Source: Diprion similis (taxonomy: Eukaryota > Arthropoda > Insecta > Hymenoptera > Diprionidae). From it: a DNA stretch of 64,000 nt. Both the position numbers and the translations under genes were made by a program. The notes beneath the pieces were generated by a model that was given only the letters and a program-made list of their open reading frames with translations, was not told the DNA's origin and searched no databases. Below, in pieces: positions 12,231-23,189 of the stretch. The stretch lies in the NCBI RefSeq assembly GCF_021155765.1, contig NC_060112.1, positions 12,710,001-12,774,000 on the forward strand, given 5' to 3'. The number at the start of each line of letters is the position of its first letter. Position 1 is the first letter of the stretch.

Positions 12231-14881
12231 CAAATCGCTGTGTTATAAGTAGTGCATATTTCTAGTAATTTACATTCGGTGATTACCATGCAACATTCAG
12301 AAAAGTGCCTCAGAGAATCAGAGTATTATTAAAATCACAACAGCCTGCAAATGTTGAAGGTGAGTTACATTCGTCGTATTCAACCATCGTACGTGTAACT
12401 TGAAGTTGCTGCTGTCCGCAGGGTGTTGTGTTTTGTTTTTTGCCCACGGATTTTTGGTAACTAAACTCAATATGAAATTAGCAATTTGAAGTTAGGTACG
12501 CATTACGAATTAATCCTGTAGATTCTAACGGTCACCGGCCTGCGTCGATACCGAATTTACAAAACTGTCAGCGAGTCAAACAGTCAGCAGAGATTGGTTT
12601 TTCAACAGTAATCTCGATCATTCTTGAGAATAACGTAACATGCGTATTATTTTTTTATTGTAATGAGGAGATACGTCGGTTGTACGGTGAATTGGGTTGA
12701 TAAAACTGACCTTGCGGGGAATGACCTTCGTTTCAATTATTGTTTCTGATTTCGGATCACACGTAGCGCTCTCACAGGTCTATAAAATGCGATTCTCGCG
12801 TATAGGTCACTTTAGCACCGATTCTTGCGTATTGAAAACACGCTAGGTGAAAAAATGTCTGTGAGCTTAAGGATGCATTGTTTACATAATAGTGGCGCTT
12901 GTGTTGCGGCTGGTGCAGCTTACCCTTCAAAAACATACTGAGATTTGTGTTTATCACTGTGAGCGTTTCCTTGAATTACGAATCAACAAATTCATCTTCC
13001 TTCGCGTTTCTTTCTGAGAATCGATATTATAATACGTCGTTTCGTATTCTATTATAATATCTTCTTTCAGAAGTTCATATATTACGACGTTACTTATTTT
13101 CGAATTTCGAATAACTCGTACGTTCTTATTCTTATTATACGTCTGACGACGAAGAAGTATATTACGGTAAAAACCGAGGAACGTAAACGATTAACTGTTT
13201 TTTAATCGTGGTATTATTTTTTTTGAAAATAGTAATTAAATTATGCTTGATTAGTAGATCGATTTTAACGTTATATCATGGTATCTTATCTGTTTACAGA
13301 AACGAACTGCAATAACATTGATTGGTGTTAGTGATTACCTGGATCGAGTTATCCTATCAATAAATCCTGGAAACATCCTACATTGACTGAGGAGATCAAC
13401 TTATTTCCGAGAAACGGAAGGTATATATGGTGCAATCGATCATATTTTTAAAGATTAAGCATATTACAACACATTTGAAATATGCGTGTTAAATACTGTA
13501 CGTACATAGATTTTGGAAATGAAGTATTATTATATTAATTATTATATTATATAAATATTTGGAAATATTAACAAAATTTGGTGTTATTTTATCTGATTAC
13601 AGAAATAGACTGCAGCACGACTAATCGAGGTTTGCGATTATTTGAATTGAGCCCAGCAATAAACATCGAAGAATAAAATGCGAAATCTAACCAGGCCTCA
13701 ATGCTGTTGGAAAATAAAAAACAGGTACACGATCAAGATCATTTTCGATTACACTATCTGCTAAATTCACTCTAAGAAAGTTGACCTTTAGTTGAAATTC
13801 AATATTATTTAGTCCTTAATTACGTTCAAGAAAACTGTAGTAAATTTTCAATGCTTACTATTACTGATTCTGTGGTTCATGTATCGGAGCATAAAAAATT
13901 AATGAATTTTATAGAAAAAAAATTATTTGAAATAGACAGTTTCTAATGAAACGAAATCTGATCCAAGTATATTGCATGATTATTATTCTGTTATATTCTT
14001 ATTGCAGTGTAAAAAGTGCGTCACTTCACGATTCACCCTGGGATCTACCAGAACTACTACATCTGAAGTGTGGAGCAGCCCGGAGGAGGTGAAAATTGGT
14101 GAGTTTGCATGTGTTTAGGTTACGGATATTTCCCTGGTATTCCCCTGTCATGTGGCGTGGCGGTAACAATAATATTACATCAATCTTCGATTTCTCAGCT
14201 GCATGGATAGGCTCATTCGCAATCGCAACGGTGCTTAACTTTCAGTTGAATCATTTTTTTTTTTGCACTTTCATTTACCGTAGCTTACTTAGAGTTAGAA
14301 ATCTTACACGTTGCTAAATGTGGAATGAGCATCGCGACAGGTAACCATCACTCATTCGCAAATCGCAAGATTGAATCGTGTTTCGCTACTGATGTAATAA
14401 TCTAGATTTGAATTTAACAATTATGTCGTTTAAGTGATGGTTTCACCTGAGGTCTGAATACATTCAATTATTCACATTATTGTTGAATTGATGAAACTAC
14501 AAGGTCCAGCATAAAGTTACGTAATGAAATTGGATTTTAAATTATGAATCATATTCAATTTTTTAACAAGCAACAAGTATCAGTCAACTATAAGCTTAGC
14601 TCGTTTAGAAAAATGCTGATTAGCATACAGGATGTTTTTAATCCATTTTACAAAAGGTTGGTGTACCGATAGTCTGCCAGTATTTTCTAACATAACGCAT
14701 ACAATGTTAAGGTTGGCGTGATACAACTGCAGTACTGTATTCTGAGTAGGCAGACTATGGTACAAAAACATTTTTCTCCCTACAGGTAATCAACGAAAAA
14801 GTAAGCGACAGTGACCACGGCGCGAATGAGGAAGAATGATGTGTGTTGGAAAAAATGGAGAATCGTTTAGATCGAATATAG
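12213..14881 (+). ncRNA. Spliced plus-strand transcript, probably non-coding or encoding a micropeptide
   Basis: Five segments carry paired splice signals on the plus strand: about 12213-12359 (donor GTGAGT), 13300-13420 (TGTTTACAG acceptor, donor GTATAT), 13603-13724 (GATTACAG, donor GTACAC), 14008-14098 (ATTGCAG, donor GTGAGT) and 14786-14881 (CCCTACAG, donor GTAACC). No long ORF joins them. The best small ORF starts at ATG 13678 and crosses the 13724/14008 junction to TGA at 14090-14092. It encodes 43 residues (MRNLTRPQCCWKIKN, then SVKSASLHDSPWDLPELLHL, basic end). A second frame of the 14008 exon, spliced from an alternative donor at 14089 to 14786, ends SDSDHGANEEE. It could be a lncRNA, or the 5' UTR exons of a gene further right. 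Confidence 0.4.
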
Positions 14882-14899
14882 GTAACCGGGGAGGTAGGT

Positions 14900-16125
14900 G
14901 GTCGTTTTGGGATACGTCGCAGGGTTTGATGTGGATGTGCGTGTGAATTTTTTTTTCAACATTTCCGTTGGGTGGTTCCGTTGGGAATCAGGCGAGGGTA
15001 GGAAGGTCGCGATGTATCGTGATGTCACTATCTTTTGTAATCGACAGCGTCAAACTATCACAGACATTTAATCCCAAAACAATTGAAAGACTCTGTATCC
15101 AAGTCTAGCCTATTTATCAGTATTTGAATATTAAGAAGGTTGAATTTTTCAATAATTGTACTCTGCAATTATTTACTAGCTGTTATTCAATTCAATTATT
15201 CAGTCATTATCCATCATTATTTTATTCAATTAATCTCTGTGATCGTTTGAATGGGCAAAACTCATCTCTGGACTATCTATCGCGTTCCGTGGTACGCTAG
15301 ATAGGGAGAGATGCTGAGCTCGAAGACTTCGCGTTGAAGAGGACCGCCGACCGTCACGCCACACAATAATGCATGCTCTCCAACCTCCCTCCCGAACTTG
15401 ATTCGTATCTGAGAACAACAACCCGCATCGCAGTGTATCTGATTTGAAAAAACGTAGATGTGGATTGGGTTTCTACAGAGTTTTTACGACAAGTTCTAAA
15501 TATAAGAAACTTTTTGACAATTCATTCGATTGCGCCTTTTTGTGCGCCGAGTAATCACTGAAACTGCACGCGCTTTTAACGCGACAATTGATGATGCGAA
15601 TCGATTGCTCGTGCCTTTTGCGCATCGATTTCGCTAATAGTACGTGGGAAAGTGAAGCACTCTTGATATGCTTAGCTTTCAGCTGTTGAGTCAATTTTGT
15701 TATCAATAAACAAGTTTTCAAGTTTGACCGCGCCTTTTGCGCGTCCACTTGATACCTTGTGATTATGAGAGAAAGCACGGCATAAGCCGCGCAGAGATAA
15801 AAATCGCAGAGTGTATAATGATAGTGAAGAACCTTGGCCTAGGCATTTTTGAAAAATATCTGAGGTGTACAAAATTATTTGTTTTTTAACAATGGTATTA
15901 CTTTTTCTTCCAGGGCAATAAAGCAATTCTTTTTTACAAGTACACTGATAGCTATAAATTCCAGTCGAACAAAATATTTATTTCAATAAATGTCGGTAAG
16001 AAATAGATAACTAATAAATAAAATATGCAATTTGTTGTCATTATTAAAAATAATCCAAGTCAATATTGTCGCCGCGAATATCATGTTGGATTCGACATAG
16101 ATTTTATCACTGTACTTGTAGCAAC
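14900..16125. other. No gene recognised; clustered short GCGC hairpins
   Basis: I see no supported exon. Four related hairpin-like motifs of the form GCGC-CTTTT-GCGC lie between 15530 and 15745. Because of them a 101-residue minus-strand ORF (15473-15778) repeats DAQKARSN/KKAQSNEL-like words; this looks compositional rather than coding. An 8-9 base hairpin (CTATCTA ... TAGATAG) lies near 15276-15307. Confidence 0.4.
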
Positions 16126-16129
16126 TTTC

Positions 16130-17446
16130 TGTGTTTCAGCTAATCAAACCTCTCCACTGTTTCAGCTAATTAAACCTTTTATCTATTTCAGCTAATCAAA
16201 CCTTTTGTCTGTTTCAGCTAATCAAACCTTTTGTCTGTTTCAGCTAATCAAACCTTTTGTCTGTTACAGCTAATCAAACCTTTTGTCTGTTTCAGCCAAT
16301 CAAACCTTTCAACTGTTACAGCTAATCAAACCTTTTGTCTGTTTCAGCTAATCAAATCTTTTGTCTGTTTCAGCTAATCAAACCTTTTTTCTGTTTCAGC
16401 TAATCAAACATTTCCTCTGTTTCAGCTAAATAAACCTTTTGTTTGTTACAGCTAATCAAACCTTTTGTCTGTTACAGCTAATCAAACCTTTTGTCTGTTA
16501 CAGCTAATCAAACATTTCCTCTATTTCAGCTAAATAAACCTTTTGTTTGTTACAGCTAATCAAACCTTTTGTCTGTTACAGCTAATCAAACCTTTTGTCT
16601 GTTACAGCTTATCAAACCTTTTGTCTGTTTCAGCTAATCAAATCTTTTGTCTGTTTCAGCTAATCAAACCTTTTTTCTGTTTCAGCTAATCAAACCTTTT
16701 GTCTGTTTCAGCTAATCAAACCTTTTGTCTGTTTCAGCTAATCAAATCTTTTGTCTGTTACAGCTAATCAAACCTTATGTCTGTTACAGCTAATCAAACC
16801 TTTTAACTGTTACAGTTAATCAAACCTTTTGTCTGTTTCAGCTAATCACCTTTTTTCTGTTTCAGCTAATCAAACATTTCCTCTGTTTCAGCTAAATAAA
16901 CCTTTTGTTTGTTACAGCTAATCAAACCTTTCGTCTGTTACAGCTAATCAAACCTTTTGTCTGTTTCAGCTAATCACCTTTTTTCTGTTTCAGCTAATCA
17001 AACATTTCCTCTGTTTCAGCTGAATAAACCTTTTGTTTGTTACAGCTAATCAAACCTTTTGTCTGTTTCAGCTAATCAAATCTTTTGTCTGTTACAGCTA
17101 ATCAAACCTTATGTCTGTTACAGCTAATCAAACCTTTTTTCTGTTTCAGCTAATCAAACCTTTTGTCTGTTTCAGCTAATCAAACCTTTTGTCTGTTTCA
17201 GCTAATCAAACCTTTTTTCTGTTTCAGCTAATCAAACCTTTTAACTGTTACAGCTAATCAAACCTTTTATCTGTTTCAGCTAATCAAACCTTTCCTCTGT
17301 TTCAGCTAATTAAACCTTTTGTCTGTTTTAGTTAATTAAACCACCCCTCAGTTTCAAGCTAATTAAACCTTCTGTCTGTTTCAGCAAATCAAACTTTTGC
17401 CTATCTCAGCTAATCCAACCTTTTGTCTGTTTCAGTTCTGTTTCAG
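16130..17446 (+). repeat. 26-bp tandem repeat array, about 50 copies, each shaped like a 3' splice site
   Basis: The consensus unit is CTAATCAAACCTTTTGTCTG followed by TTTCAG (26 bp), repeated without interruption over about 1.3 kb. Variants include GTTACAG for GTTTCAG, TAAATAAACC for TAATCAAACC, ATTTCCTC for TTTTGTCT, and two 24-bp units near 16840 and 16970. A multi-unit higher-order block (CAAACATTTCCTC, then AAATAAACCTTTTGTTTG) recurs near 16400, 16505, 16870 and 16990, so the array has grown by block duplication as well as single units. Each unit carries a branch-point-like CTAAT, a pyrimidine tract and CAG, all on the plus strand. The outer units are the most diverged, as expected for array edges. 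Confidence 0.97.
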
Positions 17447-17598
17447 AGAAAAAAGAATTAATCTGAAAGTGTCTAGTTGAGTTAGTTATATTTTTTCGTT
17501 TTCACGGTGTAAAATTTGTCAAATATCATTCTATCTGCAAATTCTGAGCTCACAGTCAAAGTGAACACAAAGTGCATCGAGACTTATTACGATTTCCT

Positions 17599-17985
17599 TC
17601 AGAAGGTTTCGTTATGTTCTCGTTTTACTTTAAAATAAGAGTATCGTTCCAAGTTGTTGATCATCGTTTTCATTGATACTCCTTCATGAAGTTTGTTTTG
17701 AATTGAACTGTAGAATTCTGAAGATCTTACGTTTTGTGGTGATTGGGAATCTTCTTTCTCCTTTTCTCCTCTCATTATTTGGATTGCATGTAAAAACAAA
17801 TTGATCAATGTCGTTGAGATCAATTTTACATTTCGATCTTCTTCGTGGAATAGGCCTATTGGGGATACCACGTTTAAAAAAAACGCACTGAATGCTCTAC
17901 CCCTAGTGGTGGTGTGGAAACGAGCTGTCACTATATTTATATAAAATTTTAACAAATGTATTATTATAGTAATGGTTATCTTCAT
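17599..17985 (-). CDS. Hypothetical 128-residue ORF with hydrophobic N-terminus
   Basis: A minus-strand ORF begins MKITITIIIHLLKFYINIVTA, which could be a signal peptide or membrane anchor. A mixed hydrophobic and basic middle follows, and it ends KREHNETF. I recognise no family. It has no clear splice sites and sits between a satellite-like array and a tandem duplication, so it may be chance. At 128 codons in AT-rich DNA it is longer than most spurious ORFs here. Confidence 0.2.
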   Translation of the reverse strand: MKITITIIIHLLKFYINIVTARFHTTTRGRAFSAFFLNVVSPIGLFHEEDRNVKLISTTLINLFLHAIQIMRGEKEKEDSQSPQNVRSSEFYSSIQNKLHEGVSMKTMINNLERYSYFKVKREHNETF

Positions 17986-18029
17986 CTTGTTATGGATATA
18001 TAAAAAAGATATATCGAAAGGGATTTTAA

Positions 18030-18420
18030 TTAAATTATATTATTGCAATTTATTGTTACCATTGTTATATGAATCTTAACTCTTTTAAGCAACTGGACTC
18101 TTTTAGAATAATCATCTTTTATATTATGTAAACTAAATGCTGTTTTATTTCAAATATAAATCACTCAATGCTGGAACATGAATTAATCAAAACTACCTTG
18201 AACGTGTACATATTTATTATTTATATTAATATATTTTAATTGAATTATATTGTTACAATTGTTATATAGATCATAAACTCTTGAGCAACTGGACTTTCTT
18301 AGAATAATCATCTTTTATATTATGTCTACTAAATACTGTTTTATTTCAAATATAAATCACTCAACGGTTGACCATGAATCCAATTAAAACTAACTTAATT
18401 ATGTATACATATTTACTATT
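18030..18420. repeat. Tandem duplication of about 196 bp (two copies)
   Basis: Two adjacent AT-rich copies share long blocks at a constant offset of 196 bp. The word AGCAACTGGACT is at 18088 and 18284, ATCATCTTTT at 18111 and 18307, and TTTCAAATATAAATCACTCAA follows in both. The copies differ at perhaps one site in ten, so the duplication is not very recent. No ORF spans it. Confidence 0.9.
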
Positions 18421-18529
18421 GCAACTGATGGAGGTCAGAGCATTTTGTAAATCTGCAGGGATGCGCTCAAACAGGAATCTGAAGACGGCCAATCAAACGC
18501 GGTATGATTTCCTTTATGTCTGGATTTCA

Positions 18530-18675
18530 GTTCTTGACCAATAGGAATGTCAATAATATTTGTGATTCTACTACATACATACTAACCACGGAGTAGAATA
18601 ACTCCGTGATACTAACTGATACTAACCACCAGGTAGCGCGTCCCTGTTTTATCGGCATTCCTATTTGTCAAGAAC
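18530..18675. repeat. Inverted repeat with internal hairpin upstream of GCC2
   Basis: TTCTTGACCAATAGGAATGTC at about 18531-18551 is matched in inverse by GGCATTCCTATTTGTCAAGAA at about 18653-18673, with 19 of 21 positions complementary. Between the arms is a perfect 8-bp hairpin, CACGGAGT-AGAATA-ACTCCGTG (18587-18608). It could be a small remnant of a foldback element, or structured DNA upstream of the GCC2 start at 18978. Confidence 0.6.
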
Positions 18676-18977
18676 ACGGTATCATGAAAGTTCAGCCTAT
18701 GTATCGATTCTCCTGAGAATTTGACTTCGATATTAAGTATCGATAGATTTACATTTATTTTTGCAAAGACATCAGCTGATAGTACGCCGTGGCTTTTAAA
18801 CAGCATATACGAGCTGTTGAATTTTGTTACATATCTATGACGAAACGTCACACTCAAATGCAAGTCAGATTAAAGTTGGTCTAGACCATTCAAGAATGAG
18901 TATAAGTCACCTAATAGTCGGACTCTGATCTGGAGGTATCGTTTTTGGCACTAGATCTAGTTAAAGCAGATTTGAGG

Positions 18978-21900
18978 ATGGAAAATGAATCCCCTAAGGT
19001 TGACAATAGCGAGGTAATCATCCTTTTGTGCAATTGACTATGTACACTTAAATTATTAAATACGCCAAACGTGGCACTAGCTGCAATCTCAGATTAACAG
19101 TTGTAGTAGTGCGACATTGTGTATTCTTAGGCCTGTTAATGCCAATGGTAAAGAAAACTTTCTGAACTGATTCTAGGCGTCAAAGTCGACGTCAGTTGCT
19201 AGCGAGACTTCTGCGAAGCCTGAGGAAAAAGAGTCCCTCGAAGAACGATATAACAAGGTATAATATCTGGCGTGATACTGCAGTCTTATGCTTTCATAAT
19301 ATGTGCTTTCATCTTCCCACAAACAGCTTGTATACCCCTGAAAATTTTATATTCCCCATGCATTATGAAAAAAGTTTTTCTCAGTCATCATAAGGTCTTA
19401 TAAGCTTCATACTTGCATATTTCAGTTTCGAGTTTATGCCGTTAAATTAAGACACAAGGTCTCCGATCTCACTGAACTGCTTCAAAAATCCGAAGCTGAG
19501 AAGAATAAAATTATCTCCGACAAAGAAGAGCTTCAAAATCGAATTATTCAAATTTCAGATAATGCCAAGAAATTACAGGTAATTATACTCAAAACAACTG
19601 TGTCACAATTTTTCTAGCCTTATTCAACGAAAGAGAAGGTAATCACTGCTGATAAATTAGTTCAAGCCTAACATCGTGGCCTAAAACTCATGATATAATG
19701 TCACTATTGTTCTGTACCCTATTCATCAGACAATTCAATCTGAGTACGACAAGGTACAGGACAACTTGGAACAGGCAAAAGATGAGAACAAGAAGCTGTC
19801 GAAGAATCTGGAGACTTTGTGTATGGACAACTCGTCCTTGAAAGAGGCTTTGTATGAAAAAAAAAATACTATCACTCGTCTGACTGCTGAAGTTGATCGT
19901 TTCACCAAGGAGCAGTCTAGACTCGAAACTCTTGTCAAACAATGTCAAGATACAATAAAAGCGTTGAAGGATGAGAGAAAAGCGGAAATAATGATCAGAG
20001 AACAGAAAGATAAAGAATATGAAGAAATGAAAACTAGTCTCAACTTGGAGAAAGAAGCTCACAAAACAACTAAGGCTAAACTTGAAGCGACAAAACAAGA
20101 ATGTAATACCAAAAGTGTTCTTTCTTTAGAAGTGCAGAATTATGAGGTGAGGAAAGCAATTCGAAACTGAATTTACTAATAACACTTATTATATTTGCAA
20201 ATAGGAAAAATTTTTCTGTTTTTACGTATCAATATCGCCACAAAAGTAAAAAGAATTGTTCAAAAATTATTAGGGTAAAGCTTTTCCAATTCAAATTCGA
20301 GAGTCGCGCTATATTTTTCCGTTCATGGTTGCAGAAAAGTGTCGAAGATTTAAAAGCAAAGCTTGAAAACGAATCTTCTAAGCGAAACAGCATGCAAAAA
20401 ACAGTGGACAAGCATTTAGAAACAATTTCAAACTTGGAAATGCAAATATCAGAGCTGAAAGACACTTGCCTCGCGAAAGCTAATCAGATTACTGTCTTGG
20501 GTGAAAAAAACGAAGCTATTAAGCAAGAAATGTGTGAAATCAAACGTAAAGCAGACGATGAAAAAAAAATAATGGATAAATTGAATAACGAACTGAGAAC
20601 ATTGTCTCAAGAAAAAGACGAACTATCTACGAAAATAAATAAGCTTATGTCTGAACTAGACATCGCTATAAATGACAGACAGAATCAAAAGAGACAATGC
20701 GATGGGCAGGTAGTGTAGAAATATTTATTCACACGACTTTTAAACAAATCGACATGATCCATTTTGCATATTTGTAGATCAAAACCTTGGAATCCGAAAT
20801 AACAAGGCTGAATGCTGTAATTGCCAGGGGGAACCAGGAGTTAGAGGCATTGCATGAAGAGTTCACAGGGTATAAGTTACGAGCACAAAGCGTACTCAGG
20901 ACAAAGCAAAGTCAGGGTAAGGATGGTGGCAGAAGTACAGTCGAAGTTGAAGAGGAACTTGAACATGCTCGGACCCACGCTGCCCTTCTTCGTGATAAAC
21001 TAGATTATTATACGTTAGTACTTACTCAACTTACTCATTTTATTCATAAATATTATTATAGGTATAAATCATTCAGTATTGAAGAATTGCATACAAAGTG
21101 AACACAAGTTGAGACATTGTAAACTAATTTATTCCTAGTCACAGACTGGAACTTTAGCTGATGTTAGTTTCTCCAAACAAAAATATGATATTCGTGTATT
21201 ACGTTTTTTATCAATTTAACATATTGTATTTACATATAAATGTTAGTTTTCTAGGGAACTATGCATTGCAGGTAAGAAGATATGTAAGGGTTACTTTTTT
21301 ATAGATTACAGATCGAGAATCTCAGAAGAGAAATTGCTGTCGTGGAAGAGGAACGAAATCATGCAATACAGAACGAAAAAGAATGCAATCAAAAAATATC
21401 GATGCTACATCAAGAACTTTCCTCTGTGACAGAACAGTTGCGTTCAAGTGCTAATAAAATTCAGCAAATGGAACGCCAACACAAAGAAGAAATAGACTCA
21501 ATGCAAACTAAGCATAAAGTAATGTTATATTGCAATGCTACAGACATATACAAATTTTGTTGAAGTCCGTACAAAATTTCGAAGCCTATCAACTTGAGTT
21601 ATCATTGAAATGCACCATGGTTGCTGGATTTATGAACCTGCCCAAACTCACTGTAATTTTGTTTTCAGCATGAGATATTTGCGTTGGAAGAGAAGCACCA
21701 TGAAGAGTTTCAGAATATGCAAATGGAAAAACAGAAAATGATGCTCGAGGGATCAAACGACACTACAATTAATCAAAATTATTCAGATAAATATGTAGAA
21801 CATTATTCGGAGCTCGAGCATGATTCTAGATCCTCAGGAATACCACTTCTGGAAAGAGAGGAAGGAGAGGTACTTACGTTAGATTTACTTATTCGATACT

Positions 21901-23188
21901 GATATAGGTACTTCTGAAAAATCAATTGGCAAACGCTCTTTACTCATTATGAATATTACACGACTGTAAACGGCATTTCTTGACTACTTTTTCTTCATTC
22001 AGGGATCTGAAAGTGTAGATTCGTCCTCCTCAGTAGTAGTCAACACAGAAAAGCATCGTAAGCAGCCTCTGATGTCACTAGATGAGTTACTCAATTCCCC
22101 AGATGATTATCACACAACTGTAATGCCACCGTTGTCTCTAACCGTGGACCGCCAGACTTATGAAGTGTGTGAACGACGTGTTAAGCATTTAACGGTACTG
22201 CTGGCTGATGCAGAGAGAGATATTGCTAAATTGACACAGCTTAACCAACTTCTCAAAGAAGATATTCGCACACAACAGCGTAGCATAGAGAGAGAAAAAC
22301 ATGGAAACAATTTTGAATACCTAAAAAATATTGTTTTTAAGGTAATAACCAACTGAATTTAGCTTTTTTCAAACTTATTCACTTAAATTTGCATACAAAA
22401 TCACCAGTCACGATATACTATTTGTTTGTACAAAGATGGTGCAATGGTGGAATATTTCTTTTGAATTACAATAATCTTTATCATACGACAACCACTTCCA
22501 ATTTTACAGTTTATAGCTATGAGTGCCTGTTTCATTCATATGTCCGTGCTCTCATCCAAAAGATTACAAAATTTTTGCTATTTGGTTCCCTTGAAACATG
22601 TCTTCTTAACATATTTTCAATATATTTCAGTTTATCACATTGAAGAATGGCGATGAGCGCAGTCATCTTATACCTGTACTTAATACTATACTTAAACTAA
22701 GCCCTGAGGAAACTCAGAAACTCAATGCTGTTGCAGGAGGTTAGTAATCTTCTCATGTTTTCGTAGTATTGGACGAGTTTCATAAAATTTTTATCTAAAA
22801 CTGTATTAGATAGTTACTACTTTCTGCTGGTTTGAAGTTAAATTGCTGTGACCAAAAAGTTTGATTGAGAATTTATAAGGTTGAACTTTCTCCTCGAAAT
22901 GCAGCCTTGACCATAAACTAAAGCGTATTCCCTTGTAAATTGACTAAAATTTGCAAGAGCCATCAGCCAACTACTTCTTTATGCATATTCACGACGGATT
23001 TTAACTTATTCAATTTCTAAAAATCGATGGTAAAAGTGAACCATAGTTTGGTAACCTGGAAATAACACGAAATAACTTGTTGCACATCAAGTGCACACAC
23101 TGAATAGTAATTCATGACATTGGTTGTTGCAGTATCTGGACGAAACTGGATTCCAGGGATTCCAATACCAGGATGGAATCACTACTAG
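18978..23188 (+). CDS. GCC2: GRIP and coiled-coil domain-containing protein 2 (GCC2/GCC185), 738 residues
   Basis: This is a peripheral trans-Golgi golgin that tethers endosome-derived vesicles through a long coiled coil and a C-terminal GRIP domain. Exons: 18978-19013, 19177-19257, 19426-19578, 19730-20146, 20335-20709, 20778-21013, 21305-21518, 21669-21869, 22003-22341, 22631-22739 and 23133-23188. All phases agree, giving 738 codons plus TAG. Nearly all of residues 50-570 are Glu/Lys-rich heptads. The C-terminus is diagnostic: an LLEREEGE acidic segment, SLDELLNSPDD, then GRIP-type NFEYLKNIVFKFITLKNGDE and LIPVLNTILKLSPEE, and a final WIPGIPIPGW. The order matches vertebrate GCC2, but at well under half the human length (about 1680). 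The conserved YKLRAQSVLRTKQ patch is present. If the last intron is retained, the protein stops two codons after AVAG. Confidence 0.95.
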
Positions 23189-23189
23189 G

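Noticed and set aside
16130-17446. CRISPR-like array
   Set aside because: Units are contiguous 26-bp repeats with no unique spacers, in eukaryotic DNA; it is a tandem repeat.
18612-18863. 83-codon minus-strand ORF with vaguely arrestin-like wording
   Set aside because: The similarity is too weak, it overlaps an inverted repeat, and no splice partner was found.
19688-20098. 136-codon minus-strand ORF rich in Phe and Leu
   Set aside because: It is the antisense shadow of the Glu/Lys-rich GCC2 coiled-coil exon 19730-20146.
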